Below, in pieces: positions 9,603 through 17,174 of a stretch of DNA of 64,000 bases (position 1 is its first letter; every line of letters starts with the position of its first letter). The position numbers were made by a program, and so were the translations under genes. The stretch covers positions 124,001 through 188,000 of the forward strand of contig NZ_PVZF01000008.1 in the NCBI RefSeq assembly GCF_003002055.1, read 5' to 3'. The stretch is from Kineococcus rhizosphaerae (GTDB taxonomy: Bacteria; Actinomycetota; Actinomycetes; Actinomycetales; Kineococcaceae). Under the pieces are notes generated by a model that saw nothing but the letters and a program-made list of their open reading frames with translations, did not search any database and was not told where the DNA came from.

Positions 9603-10816
9603 GCGTCGAGCAGACCGTCGAGCAGGAGGCGCCGCCGGCCCGGCGGCGCCGGTTCCACTGGGGCGGCAGCTGGCTCGTCACCGTCTTCGCCGTCGTCGGC
9701 GCGTTCGTCGTCGGCGGGGTGCTCATCGTCATCGGCGACAAACCCTCGCGCGACAGCGCCGGGTACTTCTTCACCTACCCGTGGGACTTCTTCGCCAACG
9801 TCTGGTACTCCGTCCGCGACGCCTACGTCGCGCTGCTGCAGGGCGCGGTCTACAACCCGAACTTCACCGGGATCACGGCCCTGCGGCCGATCTCCGAGAC
9901 CCTCGTCAACGCCACCCCGCTGATCCTCGCCGGGCTCGCGGTCGCCCTCGCCTTCCGCGTCGGGCTGTTCAACATCGGCGCGCAGGGGCAGATCATCGTC
10001 GGCGCCGTCGCCGCGGCCTGGGTGGGTTTCGCCCTCGACCTGCCCGTCGTGCTGCACCTCGTCGTCGCGCTGGTGGCCGGCGTCGCCGGCGGGCTCGTCT
10101 GGGGCGGGGTCGTCGGGCTGCTCAAGGCCCGCACCGGCGCCCACGAGGTCATCACGACGATCATGCTGAACTACGTCGCCGTCAACCTGCTGACGTACCT
10201 GCTGAGCGTCCACGGGTTCCAGCGGGCCCCCTACACGCAGGCCATCTCCGAGCAGGTCGCGAGCACCGCCGTGCTGCCCAAGCTCCTGGGGTCCTCGCTG
10301 CGCGTCAACCTCGGGCTGCTGCTCGCCGTCCTGGCCGCCGTGTTCGTCTGGTGGTTGTTCGACCGGTCCCGGCTCGGGTTCCGGTTGCGGGCCGTCGGGG
10401 CGAACCCGAACGCCGCGCGCACCGCCGGGATGAACGTCGGCCGGCTGCAGGTCGTCTCCATGGCGCTCGCCGGCGGCCTCGCCGGGCTGGCCGGGGCGAC
10501 GCAGGTCCTCGGCGTCACCGGCAGCGTCACCGGGTCCGTCGCGGGCAACATCGGGTTCGACGCCATCACCGTCGCGCTGCTGGGCCGCAACAACCCCTAC
10601 GGGATCATCGCGGCCGGGCTGCTGTTCGGCGGGATGCGCGCGGGCGCGGTCCAGATGCAGTCCGTGACGGGTGTCCCCGTCGACCTCGTCGGGGTGCTGC
10701 AGGCCCTCGTCGTCCTGTTCATCGCCGCCCCGGCCCTCGTCCGGGCGGTGTTCCGGCTCCGCTCCGGCGGCGGCGCCGGCGTCGGTTCCGAACTCGCCGG
10801 AGGGTGGACCCGATGA
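9599..10816 (+). CDS. nucleoside ABC transporter permease 1
   Basis: A 405-residue BPD_transp_2-family permease (NupP/YufP type) with one N-terminal helix, a periplasmic loop and a cluster of eight or more helices. Family motifs include GLFNIGAQGQIIVGA, VITTIMLNYVAVNLLTYLL, GANPNAARTAGMNV and VALLGRNNPYGIIAAGLLFGG. The GTG start at 9599 overlaps the ATPase stop by 4 bases, so translation is coupled. It forms the membrane channel with the next gene product. Confidence 0.92.
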   Translation: MSVEQTVEQEAPPARRRRFHWGGSWLVTVFAVVGAFVVGGVLIVIGDKPSRDSAGYFFTYPWDFFANVWYSVRDAYVALLQGAVYNPNFTGITALRPISETLVNATPLILAGLAVALAFRVGLFNIGAQGQIIVGAVAAAWVGFALDLPVVLHLVVALVAGVAGGLVWGGVVGLLKARTGAHEVITTIMLNYVAVNLLTYLLSVHGFQRAPYTQAISEQVASTAVLPKLLGSSLRVNLGLLLAVLAAVFVWWLFDRSRLGFRLRAVGANPNAARTAGMNVGRLQVVSMALAGGLAGLAGATQVLGVTGSVTGSVAGNIGFDAITVALLGRNNPYGIIAAGLLFGGMRAGAVQMQSVTGVPVDLVGVLQALVVLFIAAPALVRAVFRLRSGGGAGVGSELAGGWTR

Positions 10817-12117
10817 GCGCCCCCGTCAGTCCCGAGACCCCCGCCGCGGTCGTCGAGCTCGCCCGCGTCGAGCCGCCCGTCAGCCTGCGCAAGCGGATCG
10901 TCACCGGCGTCCTGCTCGTCGTCGTCGGCCTCGTCACCGTGCTCGGCTGGGGCCTGGGCTCCGGCTCGGCGGACGCCACGTTCCGCTTCGGCGGCGGCTC
11001 GTCCGTCACGCTGCCGGACCTGACCGTCCCCGGCACCGTCACCCCCGTCGTCCTCGGCGCGCTCGTCGTGGCCCTCGGCCTGTTCCAGCTCGCGAAGGGC
11101 TTCCGCGCCCGGCGCAGCCCCGTCGTCGTCGCCGTGACGCTGCTCTGCTTCGTCGTCGCGTTCCTGTGCTGGGTCATGTCCGGGCAGGACGCCCAGTCGA
11201 TGGACCTCGTCAAGCTCCTGCAGCAGACGGTCTTCCTGGCCACCCCGCTCATCCTCGGTGCGCTCGCCGGGGTGCTGGGGGAGCGCTCGGGCGTCGTCAA
11301 CGTCGCCATCGAGGGGCAGATGCTCACCGGCGCGTTCGCGGGGGCGCTCGTCGGCTCGATGGCCGGCAACCTCGGCGCGGGCGTCGTCGGCGCGGTCGTC
11401 GCGGGCGCGGTCGTCGGCTGGCTGCTGGCGGTGTTCGCGATCCGCTACCGCGTGAACCAGGTCATCCTCGGGGTCGTCCTCAACGCGGCCGCGCTGGGGT
11501 TCACCGGCTGGGCCTACAAGGCGCTCATGCAGACCGACACCCAGCGGTTCAACTCACCCGGGGTCCTGAACCCGGTCCGCATCCCGGTCCTGGCCGACAT
11601 CCCGGTCGTCGGTCCGCTGCTGTTCCAGGCGAACGTCCTCGTGTACGCCATGTACGTCGTCATCGTCGCGCTGCAGGTCGTGCTGTTCCGCACCCGCTGG
11701 GGCCTGCGGACGCGCGCCGTCGGGGAGCACCCGAAGGCCGCCGCGACCGTCGGGATCCCCGTGCTGCGCGTCCGGTACGTCAACGTCGTCGTCGCCGGCG
11801 GCATCGCCGGGCTCGCGGGGGCGTACCTGTCCATCGGGACGATCGGGCCGTTCACCGAGAACATGTCGGCCGGCAAGGGGTTCATCGCGCTCGCCGCCGT
11901 GATCTTCGGTCGGTGGAGCCCGCGCGGGGCCGTCGGCGCCTCCCTGCTGTTCGGGTTCTTCGCCGCGCTGCAGACCCTCGTCGGGATCCTGCAGGGCCCG
12001 GCGGCGGTGCCCTCCAGCTTCCTGTCGATGCTGCCGTACCTCGCGACGATCCTGGCCGTTGCCGGGTTCGTCGGGCGGGTCCGGCCGCCCGCGGCCTCCG
12101 GGGAGGTGTACCCGTGA
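10813..12117 (+). CDS. nucleoside ABC transporter permease 2
   Basis: The second BPD_transp_2-family permease (434 residues, NupQ/YufQ type). Motifs include VFLATPLILGALAGVLGERSGVVNVAIEGQM, YRVNQVILGVVLN, RAVGEHPKAAATVGI and VIFGRWSPRGAVGASLLFG. The N-terminal 150 residues carry three extra hydrophobic segments before the core. The ATG at 10813 overlaps the preceding TGA (ATGA), and its own TGA overlaps the cdd start. Confidence 0.92.
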   Translation: MSAPVSPETPAAVVELARVEPPVSLRKRIVTGVLLVVVGLVTVLGWGLGSGSADATFRFGGGSSVTLPDLTVPGTVTPVVLGALVVALGLFQLAKGFRARRSPVVVAVTLLCFVVAFLCWVMSGQDAQSMDLVKLLQQTVFLATPLILGALAGVLGERSGVVNVAIEGQMLTGAFAGALVGSMAGNLGAGVVGAVVAGAVVGWLLAVFAIRYRVNQVILGVVLNAAALGFTGWAYKALMQTDTQRFNSPGVLNPVRIPVLADIPVVGPLLFQANVLVYAMYVVIVALQVVLFRTRWGLRTRAVGEHPKAAATVGIPVLRVRYVNVVVAGGIAGLAGAYLSIGTIGPFTENMSAGKGFIALAAVIFGRWSPRGAVGASLLFGFFAALQTLVGILQGPAAVPSSFLSMLPYLATILAVAGFVGRVRPPAASGEVYP

Positions 12118-12527
12118 CCGAGGTCGACTGGGACGGGCTGCGCGCCGCGGCCCGCGACGCCCTGCAGCACTCCTACTCGCCGTACTCGAACTTCGCCGTG
12201 GGGGCGGCCGCGCTCGTCGAGGACGGGCGCGTCGTGTCCGGCGCGAACGTCGAGAACGCCTCCTACGGCGTGACGCTGTGCGCCGAGTGCACCCTCGTCG
12301 GGCAGTTGCAGATGACCGGCGGCGGCAGGCTCGTCGCGTTCGCGTGCGTCGACGCCGTCGGGAACGTGCTCATGCCGTGCGGCCGCTGCCGCCAGCTGCT
12401 CTACGAGTTCGGCGGCCCGGACCTGCTCGTGGACTCCCCGTCGGGGATCGTCCCCATGACGCAGGTGCTGCCCGACGCCTTCGGGCCGCACGACCTCACC
12501 GACCCCGCCCGGAAGGCCGCCCCGTGA
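12114..12527 (+). CDS. cdd: cytidine deaminase
   Basis: It converts cytidine and deoxycytidine to uridine and deoxyuridine. The 137-residue length is that of the tetrameric zinc enzyme. Zinc and catalytic residues are TLCAECT (C56, E58) and MPCGRC (C89, C92); SPYSNFAVGAA and NVENASYG bind substrate. The GTG overlaps the permease stop by 4 bases and the TGA overlaps the deoA start by 4 bases. Its place after the importer means imported cytidine can be deaminated directly. Confidence 0.97.
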   Translation: MTEVDWDGLRAAARDALQHSYSPYSNFAVGAAALVEDGRVVSGANVENASYGVTLCAECTLVGQLQMTGGGRLVAFACVDAVGNVLMPCGRCRQLLYEFGGPDLLVDSPSGIVPMTQVLPDAFGPHDLTDPARKAAP

Positions 12528-13804
12528 GCCAGCAGTTCGCCGCCGTCGACGTCATCCGCACCAAGCGCGACCGGGGTGAGCTGTCCGACGCGCAGATCGA
12601 CTGGGTGATCGACGCCTACACGCGCGGCGAGGTCGCCGAGGAGCAGATGTCCTCGCTGGCGATGGCCGTCCTGCTCAACGGCATGACGCGGCGCGAGGTG
12701 TCGCGCTGGACGGGCGCGATGATCGCCTCGGGCGCGCGGCTGGACTTCACGGACCTGCCGCGGCCCAGCGTCGACAAGCACTCCACCGGTGGTGTCGGGG
12801 ACAAGGTCACCCTGCCGCTGGCCCCGCTCGTCGCGGCCTGCGGCGCCGCGGTCCCGCAGCTGTCCGGGCGCGGCCTGGGCCACACCGGCGGGACCCTCGA
12901 CAAGCTCGAGGCCATCCCCGGTTGGCGCGCGTCCCTGACGCTGCCGGAGATCCGCGCCCAGCTCACCGACCTCGGCGCCGTCATCTGCGCCGCCACCGGC
13001 GACCTCGCCCCGGCCGACAAGAAGCTGTACGCGCTGCGCGACGTCACGGGCACGGTCGAGGCGATCCCGCTCATCGCCAGCTCCATCATGAGCAAGAAGA
13101 TCGCCGAGGGGACCAGCGCGCTCGTCCTCGACGTCAAGACCGGCTCCGGCGCCTTCATGAAGTCCCTGGAGGACTCCCTGGAGCTCGCCCGGACCATGGT
13201 CGACCTCGGGACCGACGCCGGGGTCCGCACGGTCGCCGTCGTCACCGACATGTCGACCCCGCTGGGCCGGACCGCGGGCAACGCCCTCGAAGTGCGCGAG
13301 TCCGTCGAGGTGCTCGCCGGCGGCGGCCCCGCCGACCTCGTCGAGATCACCCTCGTCCTGGCCCGGGAGATGCTCACGGCCGTCGGGATCGACGTCGACC
13401 CGGCGGACGCCCTGAAGGACGGCCGCGCGATGGACGCCTGGCGGCGGATGATCTCCGCCCAGGGCGGCGACCCCGACGCCCCGCTGCCCGTCGCCCGGCA
13501 CACCCAGGAGGTGCTGGCGCCCGCCGACGGTTTCCTCGACGTCGACGCGATGGCCGTGGGGGTCGCCGCGTGGCGGCTCGGGGCCGGCCGCTCGCGGCGC
13601 GAGGAGGCCGTGCAGGCCGGTGCGGGCGTCGAGCTGCACGCCGTGCGCGGCGACGCCGTGCGGCAGGGGCAGCGCCTCATGACGCTGCACACCGACACCC
13701 CCGAGCGGTTCGAGTGGGCCGCGCAGGCGCTGGACGGCGGGTTCACGGTGAGCCCCACCGCCCCCGCGCAGGTGCCGCTCGTGCACCAGCGCGTCACCGC
13801 CTGA
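12524..13804 (+). CDS. deoA: thymidine phosphorylase
   Basis: It cleaves thymidine, deoxyuridine or uridine with phosphate to free base and (deoxy)ribose 1-phosphate. The signature KHSTGGVGDK is at 85-94, GRGLGHTGGTLDKLEAIPG near 115-133 and VDVKTGSGAFM near 203. At 426 residues it is full length for the family, including the C-terminal domain. The GTG start overlaps the cdd stop (GTGA). It is the last gene of the salvage operon; only 35 bases separate it from the convergent DUF899 gene, and no strong hairpin is seen there. Confidence 0.96.
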   Translation: MSQQFAAVDVIRTKRDRGELSDAQIDWVIDAYTRGEVAEEQMSSLAMAVLLNGMTRREVSRWTGAMIASGARLDFTDLPRPSVDKHSTGGVGDKVTLPLAPLVAACGAAVPQLSGRGLGHTGGTLDKLEAIPGWRASLTLPEIRAQLTDLGAVICAATGDLAPADKKLYALRDVTGTVEAIPLIASSIMSKKIAEGTSALVLDVKTGSGAFMKSLEDSLELARTMVDLGTDAGVRTVAVVTDMSTPLGRTAGNALEVRESVEVLAGGGPADLVEITLVLAREMLTAVGIDVDPADALKDGRAMDAWRRMISAQGGDPDAPLPVARHTQEVLAPADGFLDVDAMAVGVAAWRLGAGRSRREEAVQAGAGVELHAVRGDAVRQGQRLMTLHTDTPERFEWAAQALDGGFTVSPTAPAQVPLVHQRVTA

Positions 13805-13839
13805 CGCGCCCGACCCCCGGCCCCGCGCAGCAGGTCCGG

Positions 13840-14586
13840 TCAGTGCGACCCGTGGCGCCCGAGGTCGGTCTGCGGGGTCGCGCCGGGACGCGTCCACTGC
13901 GGCACCGGGCGCCCCGTGCCGCCCCAGGTCGGGTGACCGTCGACGTCGGTGCGCCAGGTGCCGCTGGGGCTCACGGGCTCGGGCCAGCCGTCGGGGGTGT
14001 CCTCCCACGCCTCGCCGCGGCCGCGCACGGTCATGTCCAGCAGCCCCATCGAGGAGTTCACCCGCTCGTTGCCGCGCCCGGTCGTCGCGTACGTCATGAA
14101 CGCCCGCTCGCCCTGGCGCAGGAAGCACTTCAGGTACCCCATCTCCCCGCCGATCGGCGCGGGGACGTCGCGCACCGAGAACCACGGCTGGCGGTAGCCC
14201 ATGAACTCGACGAACGGCGCCACCTCGTCCCAGGCGCCCGTCGTCAAGACGGCGAACGAGACGCCGCGGGCGTGCAGGTAGGAGGCGTCCTGCAGGTGCC
14301 AGGCCGTCGTCGTGCACCCCTCGCACTGCCCCTGGTGGGGCGCGCCGTCCCACCACATGTGCTGGTACACGACGAGTTCGTCGCGACCGTCGAACAGGTC
14401 CAGGAACGGTACCTCGCCGCCGGCGCCGACGAGCCGGGCCGCGGCGTCGACCTCGACCATCGGCAGGCGGCGGCGGGCGGCGGCGATCGCGTCGCCCTCG
14501 CGGGTGTGCGCCTTCTCGCGCACCAGGAGGTCGTCGCGGGCGGCCTGCCAGGTGGCGAGGTCGACGACGGGTGGGCTGCTGGGCAC
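13840..14586 (-). CDS. DUF899 family thioredoxin-fold protein
   Basis: This 248-residue protein belongs to DUF899, a thioredoxin-like family of unknown role. The family motifs are present: MVEVDAAARLVGAGGEVPFLDLFDGRDELVVYQHMW followed by CEGCTTTAWHL, the latter standing where a thioredoxin CxxC would be. The tail includes FLRQGERAFMTY and TWGGTGRPVPQW. The GTG at 14586 is chosen because GGAGGA lies 7 bases upstream. It is convergent with deoA and divergent from the DinB-like gene. No partner points to a specific reaction. Confidence 0.8.
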   Translation of the reverse strand: MPSSPPVVDLATWQAARDDLLVREKAHTREGDAIAAARRRLPMVEVDAAARLVGAGGEVPFLDLFDGRDELVVYQHMWWDGAPHQGQCEGCTTTAWHLQDASYLHARGVSFAVLTTGAWDEVAPFVEFMGYRQPWFSVRDVPAPIGGEMGYLKCFLRQGERAFMTYATTGRGNERVNSSMGLLDMTVRGRGEAWEDTPDGWPEPVSPSGTWRTDVDGHPTWGGTGRPVPQWTRPGATPQTDLGRHGSH

Positions 14587-14633
14587 GGTGGTCCTCCAAG
14601 GATCGGCGGCGGGTCGACGAACTCGGTCGTCCC

Positions 14634-14677
14634 GGGGACTCGCGCCGCGACGGGAACTCATCGATGATCGCGCCGTG
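14634..14677 (+). promoter_or_regulatory. 44-base shared promoter-like element, copy A
   Basis: GGGGACTCGCGCCGCG (14634-14649), an 11-base variable segment, then TCGATGATCGCGCCGTG ending on the GTG start at 14675. The same blocks with identical spacing occur at 16990-17033. GATGAT ends 6 bases before GTG and fits the leaderless -10 pattern of this genome; the first block would cover the -35 region. Confidence 0.6.
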
Positions 14678-15175
14678 ACCCCGGACCGGACCCCCGACGC
14701 CGAGGACGCGATCTCCGGCGACCTCGCCGCGCAGTTCGCCGTCTTCATCGACCAGCACCGGGTGATGCTCGCGTCCTGCCTCGACGGGCTGACCGAGGAG
14801 CAGGCCCGGCGGCGGCTCGTCCCGTCCAGCACCACCCTGCTCGGGCTGGTCAAGCACGTCACCTTCGTCGAACGCGTGTGGTTCGCCGAGGCCGTCACGG
14901 CACGCAGCCGCGCCGAGCTCGGGATCGAGGCCGGGCCCGAGGAGTCGTTCGCGCTGCGCCCGGAGGACACCGTCGCGAGCGTCCGCGCGGCGCACCGCGC
15001 GGCCTGCGAGGACTCCCGCCGCGCGGTCGCGGGTCTCGGGCTCGACGACGTGCTGACCGGGAACCGCCGCGGCCCGTTGCCGTTGCGGTGGGTGCTGCTG
15101 CACGTCCTGCGCGAACTCGCCCAGCACTGCGGGCACGCCGACGTCCTGCGCGAGCAGGTGCTCGCGCGGCCCTGA
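14675..15175 (+). CDS. DinB-like protein (DUF664)
   Basis: A 166-residue four-helix DinB/YfiT-fold protein of the DUF664 group common in actinobacteria. Family features are LVPSSTTLLGLVKHVTFVERVWF (metal-ligand histidine in KHVTF) and the C-terminal LLHVLRELAQHCGHADVLREQ (H-H metal site). Such proteins are thought to be metal-dependent thiol (mycothiol or bacillithiol) transferases, but the substrate is unknown. The GTG at 14675 is the end of the shared 44-base element, suggesting a leaderless mRNA under a specific promoter. Confidence 0.8.
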   Translation: MTPDRTPDAEDAISGDLAAQFAVFIDQHRVMLASCLDGLTEEQARRRLVPSSTTLLGLVKHVTFVERVWFAEAVTARSRAELGIEAGPEESFALRPEDTVASVRAAHRAACEDSRRAVAGLGLDDVLTGNRRGPLPLRWVLLHVLRELAQHCGHADVLREQVLARP

Positions 15176-15230
15176 CCCCCGGGGCCGTCCTCCTGGCCGT
15201 CGGCTCGGACGCGGGGGTAGGGTCGATCCC

Positions 15231-15533
15231 GTGGTCCGGGGTTTCACCGAGTTGAGCGCGCGGTCGTCCGTCGCGTTCCTCGTGCTGCCCCTGCTCGCCG
15301 CGGTCGTGCTGCTGGGGAACCACGGCGTCCTGCTCGCGACCCTCGCGGTCGCCGCGTCGTTCCTCGCCGGGGTCGTCGTGCTGCGGGCGCTCGTCGCCGA
15401 ACTCGTCGCCGCCGTCGTCCCGTCCCGGCCGCACGAGCGCCGGGAACCTTCGGACACGTTGCCGCAGAACGCACCCGCGGCGGCGGGGAACCCGCAACCC
15501 CGAGCGCCGGGGACGAACCCGCTCCCGTGCTGA
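15231..15533 (+). CDS. small membrane protein next to the YidC-like gene
   Basis: A 100-residue protein with two hydrophobic segments (about 12-29 and 31-60) and a polar, proline-rich tail that probably faces the cytoplasm. It may belong to the DUF6412 group, which I recall next to YidC-like genes in actinobacteria; that recollection is not certain. The start GTG 15231 is set by TAGGGT at 15218-15223, 7 bases upstream. The YidC-like gene begins 59 bases after its stop, so the two are probably co-transcribed. Function unknown. Confidence 0.6.
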   Translation: MVRGFTELSARSSVAFLVLPLLAAVVLLGNHGVLLATLAVAASFLAGVVVLRALVAELVAAVVPSRPHERREPSDTLPQNAPAAAGNPQPRAPGTNPLPC

Positions 15534-15592
15534 GCTGAGCCGGCCCGGGAGCCCCTCGTCTCCCGCCCCCGCTCACCCCACGGAGTTCCGCT

Positions 15593-16276
15593 GTGCTCGA
15601 AACGCTGCACGCTGCCCTGAAACCCGTCGAGGACGCCGTCACGTGGTTCCTCCTCACCCTGCACGAGGCGGGCCTGACCTGGCCGGCGGCGATCGTCGCC
15701 CTCGTCGTCGTGGCCCGCACGCTGCTGGTGCCGTTGTTCGTGCTCCAGCAGCGGTCGGCGCGGCACGCCGCCGCGCTGCGGCCGAAGGTCCTCGCGGTGC
15801 AGGAGAGGTACCGCGGCCGCTCGGACCCGGCCTCGCGCCGGCACCTGCAGGCCGAACTGCTCGACCTGCACCGCGACGCCGGGGTGAACCCCCTGACCGC
15901 CCTGTGGCCGGCGCTGGTGCAGGCCCCCGTGTTCCTGGCCCTGACCCTGACGCTGGAACACCGCTCGTTCGGCGACGCCACGCTGTTCGGCGTCCCGTTG
16001 TCGTCGGTGCCGACCCAGGACGCGAGCCTCGTCGCGGTCGTCCTGCTCGTGCTGACGGCGGGTTTCCAGGCGCTGACGTCGCTGGCCGCCGCCCAGCGAC
16101 CCCCGGTGCCGCTGCTCGTGGGGGTCCCCGTGCTGGTCGTCGTGACGACGGCGCACTTCCCGGTCGGGGTCCTGCTGTACTGGGCGACGTCGGCCGGGTG
16201 GTCGGCCGGGCAGCAGCTGGTCGCGCGGGGCCTCAGTGCGCGCCGAGCTCGACGAGCAGCACCCCGCCGGCGATGA
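15593..16276 (+). CDS. YidC/Oxa1-like membrane protein insertase
   Basis: A 227-residue member of the YidC/Oxa1 family, which inserts proteins into the cytoplasmic membrane. RTLLVPLFVLQQRSARHAAALRPKVLAVQERYRG (about 43-77) is the cytoplasmic loop signature, and DAGVNPLTALWPALVQAPVFLAL follows. Five hydrophobic segments fit the core fold. It is shorter than the housekeeping YidC, which sits near rnpA/jag at the origin, so this is likely a second paralogue. Its last 44 bases overlap the 3' end of the SMR gene on the other strand. Confidence 0.82.
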   Translation: MLETLHAALKPVEDAVTWFLLTLHEAGLTWPAAIVALVVVARTLLVPLFVLQQRSARHAAALRPKVLAVQERYRGRSDPASRRHLQAELLDLHRDAGVNPLTALWPALVQAPVFLALTLTLEHRSFGDATLFGVPLSSVPTQDASLVAVVLLVLTAGFQALTSLAAAQRPPVPLLVGVPVLVVVTTAHFPVGVLLYWATSAGWSAGQQLVARGLSARRARRAAPRRR

Positions 16277-16553
16277 GGACGATGCCGGCCAGCATCGTGC
16301 GGGTCAGCGGGTCGCCGAACACGGCACGGGCCAGCAGCGCCGTCAGGGCGACACCGACCGCGGACCACACGCCGTACGCGACGCCCACGGGCAGGCCCGC
16401 GCGCAGGGTCAGGGACAGGAAACCGAACGAGACGAGGTAGCCGGCCCCCACGACGGGGATCCACCGGCGCACGCGGCCGCCGTCGGACAACCTCAGGACG
16501 GCGGTCGCGGCGACCTCGAACGCGATGGCGCCGGCCAGGAACAGCCAGCTCAC
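16233..16553 (-). CDS. SMR family multidrug efflux subunit B
   Basis: A 106-residue four-helix small multidrug resistance protein. The essential membrane glutamate is in AIAFEVAATAVLRLS (E13), and the central GVAYGVWSAVGVALTAL motif with tryptophan is intact. It is the second of two adjacent SMR genes; the GTG at 16553 overlaps the stop of the first (GTGA). Paired SMR genes usually form heterodimeric exporters of cationic compounds (EbrAB/YkkCD type). The 3' end overlaps the YidC-like gene. Confidence 0.88.
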   Translation of the reverse strand: MSWLFLAGAIAFEVAATAVLRLSDGGRVRRWIPVVGAGYLVSFGFLSLTLRAGLPVGVAYGVWSAVGVALTALLARAVFGDPLTRTMLAGIVLIAGGVLLVELGAH

Positions 16554-16930
16554 GACGACTCCCCGGACGGTTCCGCGGGTGCGTCCCCGGGGTGGCGGGA
16601 GCCCAGTTCGACGAGCAGCACCCCGCCGATGATCAGGGCGATGCCCAGGAGCATCAGCGGGGTGAGGGGTTCGGCGAACAGCAGCGCCCCGGCGAGGGCG
16701 GTGAGCGTCACCCCGGACGCGGCCCACAGGCCGTACGCGACGCCGATCGCCGTCCCGCGGCGCAGGACCGCGGCGAGCAGGACGAACGCCGCGACGTACC
16801 CGACGACGACGAGCGCGTACCAGGAGGGGCGGTCCGAGGCGGCCCGCAGGGCGAGCGTCGCGCTGACCTCCGAGCCGACCGCGCCGGCCAGCAGGCCCCA
16901 GGTGGAGGGGCGTGTCCTGGGTCCCGGCAC
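16550..16930 (-). CDS. SMR family multidrug efflux subunit A
   Basis: A 126-residue SMR protein, first of a pair. The membrane glutamate is in GAVGSEVSATLALRAAS and the GVAYGLWAASGVTLTALAGALLF motif is intact. It has a 20-residue polar C-terminal tail (RHPGDAPAEPSGESS) that its partner lacks. The GTG at 16930 is chosen because TACCGT (16937-16942 on this strand) ends 6 bases upstream; the open frame continues further but reads as low-complexity arginine/proline sequence. It probably exports quaternary ammonium-like compounds together with subunit B. Confidence 0.86.
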   Translation of the reverse strand: MPGPRTRPSTWGLLAGAVGSEVSATLALRAASDRPSWYALVVVGYVAAFVLLAAVLRRGTAIGVAYGLWAASGVTLTALAGALLFAEPLTPLMLLGIALIIGGVLLVELGSRHPGDAPAEPSGESS

Positions 16931-16989
16931 GCGCTCACGGTACCGGCCGGCCGGCGGCGCCCGGCGGGTCCGTCCTGCCCGGGCCGCCG

Positions 16990-17033
16990 GGGGACTCGCG
17001 CCGCGGGCCGCGGTCGTCGATGATCGCGCCGTG
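16990..17033 (+). promoter_or_regulatory. 44-base shared promoter-like element, copy B
   Basis: The same 16-base and 17-base blocks as at 14634-14677, with an 11-base spacer of different sequence. It ends on GTG 17031, which is in frame with the GGDEF-EAL gene. The protein may therefore start here (leaderless) or, with a good ribosome site, at 17175. Confidence 0.6.
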
Positions 17034-17174
17034 CGCCCACCGTCGACGCCCACCGGGAGCGGGGCCGCCGCGCCGCCCGCGAGGGACCGCGGCGGGGGAC
17101 CCCCGTGCCAGGGTGGGGAGGACCGGGCCGCCGAGGACGTCCCGACGGTCCGCCGGGCGAGGGGAGGGTACCGC

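Noticed and set aside
12401-16156. A 1251-codon open frame on the minus strand
   Set aside because: It crosses several well-supported genes on both strands and has Arg/Gly/His-rich composition without any domain. It is a GC-bias artefact.
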